From: Rheinheimera pleomorphica
GTDB taxonomy: Bacteria; Pseudomonadota; Gammaproteobacteria; Enterobacterales; Alteromonadaceae
Assembly: GCF_011634895.1 (NCBI RefSeq)
Contig: NZ_SIRR01000008.1
Span: forward strand, 558,001-622,000
Reading direction: 5' to 3'
DNA length: 64,000 bases
Below are positions 19,370 through 27,477 of the stretch, one piece after another (position 1 is the first letter of the stretch; each line of letters starts with the position of its first letter). The position numbers were made by a program, and so were the translations under genes. The notes under the pieces are model-generated. The model ran no database searches. It was not told where the DNA came from and saw only the letters and a list, made by a program, of their open reading frames with translations.

Positions 19370-20904
19370 ACGACAGCACGCCAGCGACTGAACGCCCGGA
19401 AAATCAGGCCTATATGGCTGCGGTGGACCTGGGTTCCAACTCGTTTCACATGGTAATTGCCCGGGTTATTGCCGGCGATATCCAGTTGCTGCATCGTGAA
19501 AAACAAAAAGTGCAGCTGGCTGAGGGGTTAAACGATCAGTTGGTATTAAGCGAAGAAGCGATAGAGCGTGGCCTTAGCGTACTGGCACAGTTTGCCGATA
19601 CGCTAAAGCCGTTTGCGCCGCAGTCGGTACGGGTTATTGCCACCTACACCCTGCGTCGCGCCCGCAATGCGGCTACCTTTTTACGCCGCGCCAAAGCGGT
19701 ATTTCCGTTTCCGATAGAGGTGATCTCCGGCCAGGAAGAGGCGCGTTTTATTTATCAGGGTGTCGCGCATTTTGAGCATTTTGCCGGTCGGCGTCTGGTG
19801 ATGGACATCGGTGGCGGCAGCACCGAGTTTGCCATAGGCGAAGGCATACAGCCGCTTAGGCTAAGCAGCCGCAATATGGGCTGTGTCAGCTATGCGCTGC
19901 AGCATTTCCCGCAAGGCCGCATTAGTGAAAAACGCTTTAACCGCGCTATTTTGCAAGCCGAGCAAGAGCTGGAGCCAATCGTCAGCAGCTTTAAAACGGC
20001 GGGCTGGCAACAAGCCGTCGGCACCTCTGGCACGGTAAAAACCCTTCGCGATATTATTGTCGGCCTGGGCTTTAGTGGCAATGCCATTGAGCTTGCGCAT
20101 TTGCTGGCGCTCAAAACGCATTTAGTGGCGCAGGAGAACAGCTATCAGTTGGACTTACCCGGCTTAACCGACGATAGAAAATTGCTAATTTGCTCGGGCC
20201 TGGCCATTTTAATCGCCGCCTTTAACCTACTGCAGATTGAACAGATGATTTATATCGATGCGGCGCTGCGCGAAGGCGTGCTTTACGAGATGAGCGACCG
20301 GCTGCAGCATCTGGATATTCGTGAGCACAGCGTGGCCAGCCTGCAGCGACGTTATGATGTCGATATGGCGCAAGCACAAAGGGTAAGTCAGACGGCATTA
20401 ACTCTGTTTAGCCAGGTGCGCAGCCAATGGCAATTAACGGACGAAGACGCGGTACTGCTGGGCTGGGCTGCCACCTTGTACGAAGTGGGTTTGCACATCA
20501 ACTCGTCCGGCGTACAAAAGCACTCGGCCTATATCCTACAAAACGCTAACCTGCCTGGTTTTAACCAGGAACAACAGCAGCTTATTGCTACCCTGGTCAG
20601 GTTTCACCGGCGTAAAATCCGCGCCGACGACATACCGGCATTTAACCTGTACCAGTTGCCACAAGTCATTCATTTATTGGTGTTGTTACGCTTAGCCGTG
20701 CTGTTAAACCAAAAACGCCGGGACGACTTATTACCTGAGCTTCAGGCGCGGGGCAGCAACCAGCAACTACAACTTTGCCTGCCACCAGACTGGCTGGCAC
20801 AACAAAGCCTGCTGGCCGCCGATTTACAGCTGGAACAAAAAGCACTGAAAAAGATTGCCTTTGTGCTGGACTGCCCGGGTTTAACTGAAGTGGCGCCTGG
20901 CTAA
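19366..20904 (+). CDS. ppx: exopolyphosphatase (Ppx/GppA family)
   Basis: 512 residues, overlapping ppk by 4 bases. The ASKHA-fold phosphate loops are visible: AVDLGSNSFHMVIARV near residue 19, MDIGGGSTEFAIG near 146 and GTSGTVKTLRDI near 223, followed by an all-helical C-terminal HD-like half as in the long ~510-residue Ppx enzymes. It releases phosphate processively from polyphosphate ends. GppA, which also hydrolyses pppGpp, is a close relative, but the position after ppk favours Ppx. Confidence 0.95.
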   Translation: MNDSTPATERPENQAYMAAVDLGSNSFHMVIARVIAGDIQLLHREKQKVQLAEGLNDQLVLSEEAIERGLSVLAQFADTLKPFAPQSVRVIATYTLRRARNAATFLRRAKAVFPFPIEVISGQEEARFIYQGVAHFEHFAGRRLVMDIGGGSTEFAIGEGIQPLRLSSRNMGCVSYALQHFPQGRISEKRFNRAILQAEQELEPIVSSFKTAGWQQAVGTSGTVKTLRDIIVGLGFSGNAIELAHLLALKTHLVAQENSYQLDLPGLTDDRKLLICSGLAILIAAFNLLQIEQMIYIDAALREGVLYEMSDRLQHLDIREHSVASLQRRYDVDMAQAQRVSQTALTLFSQVRSQWQLTDEDAVLLGWAATLYEVGLHINSSGVQKHSAYILQNANLPGFNQEQQQLIATLVRFHRRKIRADDIPAFNLYQLPQVIHLLVLLRLAVLLNQKRRDDLLPELQARGSNQQLQLCLPPDWLAQQSLLAADLQLEQKALKKIAFVLDCPGLTEVAPG

Positions 20905-20977
20905 CAACGCCCAACTGGCAAAGGTTGTGCTGAATCGCTATACTGCGCGACCGTTTTCGTTGTCGATATTTTAATCT

Positions 20978-22465
20978 ATGTTCCTGAGTTATCTAAAACA
21001 ACACTGGCTGTCTAACCTGCGTGGTGACATCTTATCCGCTATGGTCGTGGCGTTAGCCCTGATCCCTGAAGCCATCGCTTTTTCGATTATTGCCGGCGTT
21101 GACCCTAAAGTCGGCCTGTACGCCTCTTTTGCTATCTGCGTGATTATCGCCTTTGCCGGTGCCCGCCCGGGCATGATTTCCGCCGCGACCGGCGCGATGG
21201 CGCTGCTGATGATCACTCTGGTCAAGCAGCACGGTCTGGAATATCTGTTGGCAGCTACCTTACTCACCGGCGTTATCCAGATCATTTTTGGTCTGTTTAA
21301 ACTGGGCGATTTAATGCGCTTTGTGTCGCGCTCTGTGGTTACCGGTTTTGTGAATGCGTTAGCAATACTGATTTTTATGGCGCAGCTGCCTGAACTCAGC
21401 GGTACCTATGGCACCGTTACTGTGTACGGTATGACAGCGCTGGGGCTGGCGATCATTTACCTGTTTCCTTATGTCACTAAAAAAATCCCTTCGCCGCTGG
21501 TGTGTATTGTCGTACTAACTGCCATTGCCGTGTACTTTGGTCTGGATATCCGCACCGTAGCCGACATGGGCGAGCTGCCCGACAGCCTGCCGGTATTTTT
21601 ATGGCCGGACGTACCGCTAAATCTGGAAACACTGCAAATTATCTTCCCCTATGCGTTAGCACTGGCCGTAGTGGGCATTTTAGAGTCGCTGATGACCGCG
21701 ACTATTGTGGATGATTTTACCGATACCAGCAGCGATAAAAACCGCGAATGTGTCGGTCAGGGCATTGCTAACATTGGCTCGGGTTTAATCGGTGGTATGG
21801 CCGGCTGCGCCATGATTGGTCAGTCGGTCATTAACGTTAAATCCGGTGGCCGTACGCGCTTATCCGCGCTATTGGCCGGCAGCTTACTGCTGCTGATGGT
21901 AGTGTTTCTAGATGAATGGGTTGGCATGATCCCAATGGCCGCGCTGGTAGCCGTGATGATCATGGTGTCGATTGGCACCTTTAGCTGGTCATCGGTAAAA
22001 GATCTGGGCAAAAATCCGAAAAGCTCATCTGTGGTGATGATAGCCACTGTTATCGTAGTGGTATTTACCCATAACCTGGCCTATGGCGTATTAGTTGGCG
22101 TGCTGTTAAGTGCACTGTTTTTTGCTAATAAAGTCGGCCAGATTTTGTATATTGGTTCTACCTTGTCTGCCGATGGCCACCAGCGCACTTACAACGTCGT
22201 CGGCCAGGTGTTTTTCAGCTCCAGCGAGCAGTTTATCGCTGCCTTTGACTTTAAAGACGCGGTAGAGAAAGTGACAATTGATGTCAGCAAAGCACATTTT
22301 TGGGATATTACTGCCATCAGTTCACTGGATAAAGTAATGCTGAAATTCCGCCGTGAAGGCACCGAAGTAGAACTGCTTGGCTTAAATGAAGCCAGCGCGA
22401 CTTTGGTCGATAAATTTGCCGTCCATAACCAGCCAGACGCCGTTGAAAAACTGATCGGCCACTAG
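20978..22465 (+). CDS. SulP-family anion transporter with STAS domain
   Basis: 495 residues: about 12 membrane segments beginning with [26 protein letters not shown], the SulP signature region, and a cytoplasmic STAS domain in the last ~100 residues ([22 protein letters not shown]). SulP proteins carry sulfate, bicarbonate or dicarboxylates; the substrate cannot be read from sequence. The following universal-stress-protein gene starts only 10 bases later, so they are co-transcribed. Some SulP-like proteins carry a Usp domain fused at the C-terminus; here the two parts are separate. Confidence 0.9.
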   Translation: MFLSYLKQHWLSNLRGDILSAMVVALALIPEAIAFSIIAGVDPKVGLYASFAICVIIAFAGARPGMISAATGAMALLMITLVKQHGLEYLLAATLLTGVIQIIFGLFKLGDLMRFVSRSVVTGFVNALAILIFMAQLPELSGTYGTVTVYGMTALGLAIIYLFPYVTKKIPSPLVCIVVLTAIAVYFGLDIRTVADMGELPDSLPVFLWPDVPLNLETLQIIFPYALALAVVGILESLMTATIVDDFTDTSSDKNRECVGQGIANIGSGLIGGMAGCAMIGQSVINVKSGGRTRLSALLAGSLLLLMVVFLDEWVGMIPMAALVAVMIMVSIGTFSWSSVKDLGKNPKSSSVVMIATVIVVVFTHNLAYGVLVGVLLSALFFANKVGQILYIGSTLSADGHQRTYNVVGQVFFSSSEQFIAAFDFKDAVEKVTIDVSKAHFWDITAISSLDKVMLKFRREGTEVELLGLNEASATLVDKFAVHNQPDAVEKLIGH

Positions 22466-22475
22466 GAGAACCACC

Positions 22476-23327
22476 ATGAGCAAAAAAGTACTGGCGTGTA
22501 TTGACGCCTCACCCTATGCCCAGGCGGTATGTGACTATGCAGTTTGGGCAGCGAAAAAGCTCACTGTTGCGATGTCGGTTGTTCATGTGCTGGATAACAG
22601 TAAAACGGTGCAGACCGACTTTAGTGGCAGCATTGGCCTTGGCAGCCAGGAAGTGCTGCTCGCCCAACTGGCCGAGCTGGACGCGCAACATGGCAAGCTG
22701 GCGTTGCAACGTGGCCGCATTATGTTGGATGCCGCCAAAGCCCGCGCCGAAGAAGCAGGTATCACTGCCGTAGACGAGCGGTTACGCCACGGTGAGCTGG
22801 TCGATACCCTTGCTGAACTGGAAAACGATACCCGGCTGCTGGTGCTGGGCAAGCGTGGTTTTAGCAGTGCCGATGCGCACGGCCATATTGGCCTGCATAT
22901 CGAGCGCGTTATCCGCACGCTGCATAAACCGATACTGCTGACCCAGCAAAACTATACTGAGCCCAAAAGCATTATGTTGGCCTTTGATGGCAGTGCCACT
23001 GCACTAAAAGGCCTGGAAATGCTGGCCGCCAGCCCATTGGGCAAAGGCTTACCGGTGCATTTGGTGATGGCCGGTGCAAGCACCGCAGCCACAAAAGCCC
23101 ATATGGACGCTGCCGCCGGCATTTTACGTAATGCCGGCTTTGATACCACCGTTGCTATTGTCGGCGGCGAGCCGGAAACTGTATTGCACCAATATCAACA
23201 AGATCACAATATTGATCTTTTGGTCATGGGCGCTTACGGCCATTCTCGCATCCGCCAGTTTATTGTTGGCAGCACCACTACTGCCATGATCAGCAAAGCC
23301 AAATGTAGCTTACTGATCCTGCGCTAA
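22476..23327 (+). CDS. tandem universal stress protein (UspA x2)
   Basis: 283 residues forming two Usp domains. The C-terminal one keeps the nucleotide-binding pattern GAYGHSRIRQFIVGSTT (G-x2-G-x9-G-S/T), typical of ATP-binding Usp proteins. The N-terminal one has the related but altered GKRGFSSADAHGHIG. Cytoplasmic. AGGAG before the ATG; 10 bases after the SulP transporter, which suggests that it senses or modulates transporter activity. This coupling is inference from gene order. Confidence 0.9.
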   Translation: MSKKVLACIDASPYAQAVCDYAVWAAKKLTVAMSVVHVLDNSKTVQTDFSGSIGLGSQEVLLAQLAELDAQHGKLALQRGRIMLDAAKARAEEAGITAVDERLRHGELVDTLAELENDTRLLVLGKRGFSSADAHGHIGLHIERVIRTLHKPILLTQQNYTEPKSIMLAFDGSATALKGLEMLAASPLGKGLPVHLVMAGASTAATKAHMDAAAGILRNAGFDTTVAIVGGEPETVLHQYQQDHNIDLLVMGAYGHSRIRQFIVGSTTTAMISKAKCSLLILR

Positions 23328-23336
23328 CGCCCCCCC

Positions 23337-23357
23337 GGCCCGGCATCCTGCCGGGCC
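23337..23357 (+). terminator. GC hairpin after the SulP-Usp operon
   Basis: GGCCCGGCA and TGCCGGGCC pair perfectly around a three-base loop, 10 bases after the usp stop. The following bases (ACGCCTTTG) contain only a short T-run, so termination may be weak. Confidence 0.55.
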
Positions 23358-23414
23358 ACGCCTTTGTTGTACAGCACTTTAGCTATTCCAGCGAACCAAA
23401 CTGCCTTAGTAAAG

Positions 23415-23443
23415 TTGAGATTGGAGATTTTCTGAACTACACT
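23415..23443 (+). promoter_or_regulatory. candidate promoter of higBA
   Basis: TTGAGA (23415-23420) and TACACT (23438-23443) with a 17-base spacer; five and four matches to the sigma-70 hexamers. It lies about 45 bases before the higB start. Confidence 0.5.
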
Positions 23444-23488
23444 GCAATCGTTACGTCAAAGGTAACACCTTAAGACTAAGGACAGCAC

Positions 23489-23776
23489 TTGATACAAAGC
23501 TTCAAATCCAAGGTACTACAACAATTATGGCAAAGCGGTGATGTCACTCTGTTACCGAATACCTATGTTTATCAGGTTGTTGCAATATTAGATGATCTGG
23601 ATGATGCCGCTTGCGTGAAAGACTTGGAACTACTTGGTGGTTTTGAAATTAGCCAAAACACACCCGGCTATTGGGCGGTTACTGTAACGGTGAATAATAT
23701 TGAACCTATAGGATCTGTAACCTGCCTGTTCAGCAGAGGCAATGTGTATAGTGTTGATTTAAATGAATTTGAGTGA
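23489..23776 (+). CDS. higB: HigB-family toxin (RelE/ParE fold), divergent active site
   Basis: 95 residues starting at TTG 23489, with AAGGA 6 bases upstream; no ATG fits. The opening MIQSFKSKVLQQLWQSGD is the HigB N-terminus, and the mid region keeps the GYWAVTV beta strand. Canonical HigB RNases have an HPLKGDR-type loop before GxW and a WRITF strand after it, which supply catalytic His/Lys/Arg. Here these read FEISQNTPG and EPIGSVTCLF, so the basic catalytic residues seem absent, and the last tyrosine is Phe. Either a non-cleaving or degenerate toxin. The frame itself is intact. Followed by the antitoxin gene 7 bases later. Confidence 0.82.
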   Translation: MIQSFKSKVLQQLWQSGDVTLLPNTYVYQVVAILDDLDDAACVKDLELLGGFEISQNTPGYWAVTVTVNNIEPIGSVTCLFSRGNVYSVDLNEFE

Positions 23777-23783
23777 GGTTGAT

Positions 23784-24086
23784 ATGACAGAAATAGTACG
23801 TAGCACCAAACTGGCAGTGCAGCATCCAGGTCAGGTATTGTTGCAGCGCTGTTTACAGCCTCATAACCTTAGCATCGCCGAAGCCGCGACCAAGCTACAT
23901 ATCAGCCGCAAACAGTTATCGCTGTTTGTGAATGGCCACAGCGCGGTATCGGTATTGTTGGCAAAAAAGCTTGAGCTTGGCACCGGTATCAGTGCACAGT
24001 TTTGGCTAAGCCGGCAGCAAAAATATGATCTGCATAAAGCCGCCACACTGAATGTGGTGGCAGAGCCGCTGTACCAATATGGCTAA
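23784..24086 (+). CDS. higA: HigA-family antitoxin (HTH)
   Basis: 100 residues from the ATG at 23784 (GAGG upstream). An XRE-type helix-turn-helix of the HigA kind spans residues ~24-60: LSIAEAATKLHISRKQLSLF, then GISAQFWLSRQQKYDL, which is the usual HigA C-terminal signature. N-terminal VQHPGQVLLQ also matches. It should neutralise HigB and repress the operon; gene order toxin-antitoxin is the one typical of hig loci. No operator palindrome was identified with confidence. Confidence 0.92.
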   Translation: MTEIVRSTKLAVQHPGQVLLQRCLQPHNLSIAEAATKLHISRKQLSLFVNGHSAVSVLLAKKLELGTGISAQFWLSRQQKYDLHKAATLNVVAEPLYQYG

Positions 24087-24197
24087 GCAATGCAAATAGC
24101 GGCAGACTACAGTGGCTAATTCGCTTTTAAAAACAATTGAATAGGGTTACCTCCTAACCACTTCAAGAATAAATAACAATCACAAAAGGATCTGCTG

Positions 24198-25013
24198 ATG
24201 CTCTCTAAACTCTTAGGTGTAAGTTTGTTACTGCTGGCAAGCTATGCCAGCTTTAGCACCAGTGCTGATATCAGCCAGGCACTGCAGCATGAAGCCCGCA
24301 CCGACGCCAATAAACTGCGCGATACTGCACGCAAACCGGAGCAAACGCTGACATTTTTTCAGGTGACACCGCAAAGTACTGTGGTGGAAATATGGCCGGG
24401 GTCTGGCTGGTATACCGAGGTGCTGGCGCCGTTACTGGCTGAGCAGGGTAAATTGTATGCCGCACATTTTTCTGACAAGTTCAGCTTATTGCCCGCCGAC
24501 TATATGCAAAAAGGCCGCGCAGACTATAACGCCAAACTGGCATCACACCCGGTGTATAAAAACGTCACCGTTACTGAGTTTGCCCCACTAGCCGGTATCG
24601 ATATAGCGCCACCAGCCAGCGCTGATGTAGTGCTGTCCATCCGCAATCAGTTTTACATCTTTGACGGCGAAACCTCGTTAAAACACGCTTTGGCCAACTT
24701 TTATCGGGCGCTTAAACCCGGTGGCGTGCTGGGCGTTGTGGCACCGCGCTTACCTGATCACTTGCTGGATACAAACTGGAAAGAGTCAGGTTATGTACCC
24801 GAGCAGTTATGGTTAGACCTGGCCACAGAAGCCGGCTTTAGCTTTGAGGCGCGCAACGATATGCTACTTAACCCCAAAGATACCGCACAACACCCTGAAG
24901 GCGTGTGGTCAATGCCACCAACTTTAGCCGGCAATGCAGCAGAAAAGGCTAAACATCTGGCTATCGGCGAAGTAAACCAGATGGTGCTGAAATTCAGAAA
25001 GCCGCGCAGTTAG
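24198..25013 (+). CDS. predicted exported SAM-dependent methyltransferase
   Basis: 271 residues with a clear signal peptide (about 1-23, ending SADIS) and then a class I methyltransferase fold. The SAM-binding loop is VVEIWPGSGWYTEVLAP near residue 62, and a post-I strand region FYRALKPGGVLGVVAP follows near 175. This resembles the COG4798-type predicted methyltransferases, whose members frequently carry signal peptides (from memory). An exported SAM-dependent enzyme is puzzling because SAM is cytosolic. No substrate can be named. Apparently monocistronic; no transporter or partner is adjacent. Confidence 0.85.
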   Translation: MLSKLLGVSLLLLASYASFSTSADISQALQHEARTDANKLRDTARKPEQTLTFFQVTPQSTVVEIWPGSGWYTEVLAPLLAEQGKLYAAHFSDKFSLLPADYMQKGRADYNAKLASHPVYKNVTVTEFAPLAGIDIAPPASADVVLSIRNQFYIFDGETSLKHALANFYRALKPGGVLGVVAPRLPDHLLDTNWKESGYVPEQLWLDLATEAGFSFEARNDMLLNPKDTAQHPEGVWSMPPTLAGNAAEKAKHLAIGEVNQMVLKFRKPRS

Positions 25014-25063
25014 GCAACTGATATTACCGCTGCGTGCCACCCTGAGTCTGTATCTATGGTGAA

Positions 25064-25101
25064 AGTGTTACACAAATAAAAAAATTAAATAATGTAACAC
25101 T
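25064..25101 (+). promoter_or_regulatory. candidate operator: inverted repeat before the hydrolase-natAB operon
   Basis: AGTGTTAC (25064-25071) and GTAACACT (25094-25101) are a perfect 8-bp inverted repeat around a 22-base A/T-only spacer, about 80 bases before the operon start. It could be an operator or a looped promoter element; the cognate protein is unknown. Confidence 0.4.
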
Positions 25102-25182
25102 GCTCCGTGGCTCCCCGACTTAATCATCAAACAGCTTAACAAGCTTGTTCTGTTGATTATCAATATGTTGAGGAGCACACGT

Positions 25183-26739
25183 TTGAACACAACAACCTTA
25201 AAACACTTATGCGCCGCCTGGCCGCTGATTGCGGCAACAGCGTTACTGATGCCGGCAGCCGTTGCTGCGCAGCAGGCAAAAGCATCACAACAGGCCGCAC
25301 CTACGCTTACGCCTTGTTATGCCAAAAATTTGAGCGATCGTATGCTGTGCGGCAGTATCCGTCGGCCGCTGGATGCCGCTGCCCCCTCTCAGGGCGCCAG
25401 CATCGACATTCATTTTGCCGTATTGCCGGCGATTAACCCGCAGCACAAACAAGAAGCGGTGTTAGCCTTTGCCGGTGGCCCGGGCCAGTCGGCGTTTGAT
25501 GCGGCAGCAACCTTCGCTTATGCCCTGCGCTATGCCCGGGAAAGCCGCGATATTCTGCTGGTCGATCAACGCGGCACCGGTAAATCCGGTTTACTGCAAT
25601 GCGATGGCCTGGACTTAACCAGCCAGTTTGCGCTGGATGAAAACAACCTTGATATCGTCAGCATGACACGCAGCGAAACCGAGCTGTGCCGTGACAAATT
25701 GCAGGTAGACCTAAGCCACTACACCACAGTGGCCGCGGCGGCTGACTTTGAAGCGGTGCGCCTGGCACTGGGTTATCAACATTTGCATTTATATGGCGGC
25801 TCGTACGGCACCCGTATGGCGCAGGAATATATGCGCCAGTATCCCTCTGCGGTGCTTACTGCCACCCTGGACGGCGTCGTGCCGTTTAACCAAAGCTTCG
25901 GCGCTATGGGCGCGGCCTCTGATGCATCCCTGGAAGCGATCTATACATATTGTGATGCCTCGCCAGAGTGCCGCCAACAATTTCCCAATGCCCGCTCGCA
26001 ACTACAGCAGTTACAACAGACGCTGACAGAGCGCAGCATCAGCACCACAGTGCGCCACCCACGCACCTTTGAGCTGATTGAGCTAAAACTGACCCGGGCT
26101 AAGCTGCAGCAAGCACTGCGCTTTGCCTTATACCGTAACAGCACCCGCGCCATGCTGCCGTTGGTGATAGACCAGGCCAGTAAAGGCGATTACAGCGCCC
26201 TAATCGGCTTAATGCTGGCGCAGGATTTTGCAGCAGATTTATCTGTCGGGGTTAACTTTGCCGTGGTCTGTGGCGAGGACCGGCCATTTTGGACCGCTAA
26301 GAGCCAGGCTGAGTTTGCTAAAAGCTATTTAGGCCAAAGCTGGCTGCAGGGCGCAAAAACCAGCTGCGATGTCTGGCAAGTCACACCGGTTGCTGCCGAC
26401 TATACCGCACCGCTACAAACCGATACGCCGGTGTTGTTATTATCCGGCGGTTTAGATCCGGTCACACCGCCAGGCTGGGCTGAACTGGCGATGGTAAAGA
26501 TGCGCAATGCCCGCCATCTTGTTGCACCGCATGCAACGCATATTGTCGCCTCACAAAGCTGCGCCCCCAAACTGATTAGCCAGTTTATTAACCAGCAGTC
26601 TGCCGCTGAACTGGATGAACGCTGCCTGCAGCAAGAGCTGCGTAAAGCTTTTTTAACCAATGCCAATGGCACCGCGATGCCAACTGCAACCGCTCTGGCA
26701 GCAAGCCCAACCTACACTACTATCAGCGCTCAGGAATAA
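25183..26739 (+). CDS. secreted alpha/beta hydrolase, S33 tripeptidyl-peptidase type
   Basis: 518 residues. I choose the TTG at 25183: AGGAG lies 7 bases upstream and it opens a signal peptide ending PAAVAA; in-frame ATG/TTG codons further upstream lack a site. The alpha/beta-hydrolase triad is visible: nucleophile Ser in LYGGSYGTRMAQEY, Asp in LLSGGLDPVTPP and His in VAPHATHIV. The oxyanion HG-like region is LAFAGGPGQSAFD. The C-terminal cap (TAP-like) fits proline-imino- or tripeptidyl-peptidases. Probably a periplasmic peptidase. The ABC exporter genes follow 3 bases later, so all three are one operon. Confidence 0.88.
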   Translation: MNTTTLKHLCAAWPLIAATALLMPAAVAAQQAKASQQAAPTLTPCYAKNLSDRMLCGSIRRPLDAAAPSQGASIDIHFAVLPAINPQHKQEAVLAFAGGPGQSAFDAAATFAYALRYARESRDILLVDQRGTGKSGLLQCDGLDLTSQFALDENNLDIVSMTRSETELCRDKLQVDLSHYTTVAAAADFEAVRLALGYQHLHLYGGSYGTRMAQEYMRQYPSAVLTATLDGVVPFNQSFGAMGAASDASLEAIYTYCDASPECRQQFPNARSQLQQLQQTLTERSISTTVRHPRTFELIELKLTRAKLQQALRFALYRNSTRAMLPLVIDQASKGDYSALIGLMLAQDFAADLSVGVNFAVVCGEDRPFWTAKSQAEFAKSYLGQSWLQGAKTSCDVWQVTPVAADYTAPLQTDTPVLLLSGGLDPVTPPGWAELAMVKMRNARHLVAPHATHIVASQSCAPKLISQFINQQSAAELDERCLQQELRKAFLTNANGTAMPTATALAASPTYTTISAQE

Positions 26740-26742
26740 ATC

Positions 26743-27477
26743 ATGATTAAAGTAACCGATTTACATAAAAAAATAGGCCAGGTACAAGCGCTAAATGGCC
26801 TGAGCTTTGCAGCACACAACGGCACTATCACCGGTTTGTTAGGCCCCAATGGCGCCGGTAAAACCACCTGTTTACGCACGCTGTTCGGCTTACTGAAAGC
26901 CGACAGCGGCAGCGCCGAAATCGACGGCTTGAATGTGGTGAGCCAAAGCAGACAAGCAAAGCAACAGTTGGGGCTGTTTCCCGATCCCTGTGGCTTATAT
27001 GAGCGGTTAACGCCACGCGAATATGTGCAATTTTTTGCCCAGTTAAACGGCATGGCTGGCAAAGACGCCAAAGATGCCACAGACGAAGTACTGAGTTTGC
27101 TAAAAATGCAGGATATTGCCGACCGGCGCTGCCAGGGTTTTTCACAGGGCCAACGCATGAAAACAGCGTTAGCCCAGGCCATAGTGCATAAACCTACCAA
27201 TATAGTACTGGATGAACCCACCCGCGGTTTAGATGTGATGAGTACCCGGGTACTGCGCGACTTACTGCTGATGTTAAAGCAGCAAGGCCATTGTGTGCTG
27301 TTTTCCAGCCATGTGATGCAGGAAGTGGCGGCACTCTGTGATCAGGTGGTGGTGATAGCGGCAGGCCGGGTAGTGGCGCAGGGCTCACCGGCCGAACTCT
27401 GCCTGCGTACCGGCAAAACCAACCTGGAAGATGCATTTATTAGCCTGATTGGCACTGATGAAGGAATTGCGGCATGA
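26743..27477 (+). CDS. natA: ABC exporter ATP-binding subunit, NatA type
   Basis: 244 residues with Walker A GPNGAGKTT near residue 33, signature FSQGQRMKTALAQA (variant of LSGGQ), Walker B IVLDEPTRGLD and the switch His in SSHVM. The sequence type is that of NatA/DrrA ATPases of two-gene exporters. The next gene overlaps by 4 bases and encodes the membrane partner. The NatAB label is by family; sodium export is known only for the Bacillus proteins, so the substrate here is open. Confidence 0.88.
   Translation: MIKVTDLHKKIGQVQALNGLSFAAHNGTITGLLGPNGAGKTTCLRTLFGLLKADSGSAEIDGLNVVSQSRQAKQQLGLFPDPCGLYERLTPREYVQFFAQLNGMAGKDAKDATDEVLSLLKMQDIADRRCQGFSQGQRMKTALAQAIVHKPTNIVLDEPTRGLDVMSTRVLRDLLLMLKQQGHCVLFSSHVMQEVAALCDQVVVIAAGRVVAQGSPAELCLRTGKTNLEDAFISLIGTDEGIAA

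Noticed and set aside
25941-26672. Antisense Ser/Cys-rich reading frames in the hydrolase gene
   Set aside because: Typical mirror frames of GC-rich codons; no ribosome sites or families.
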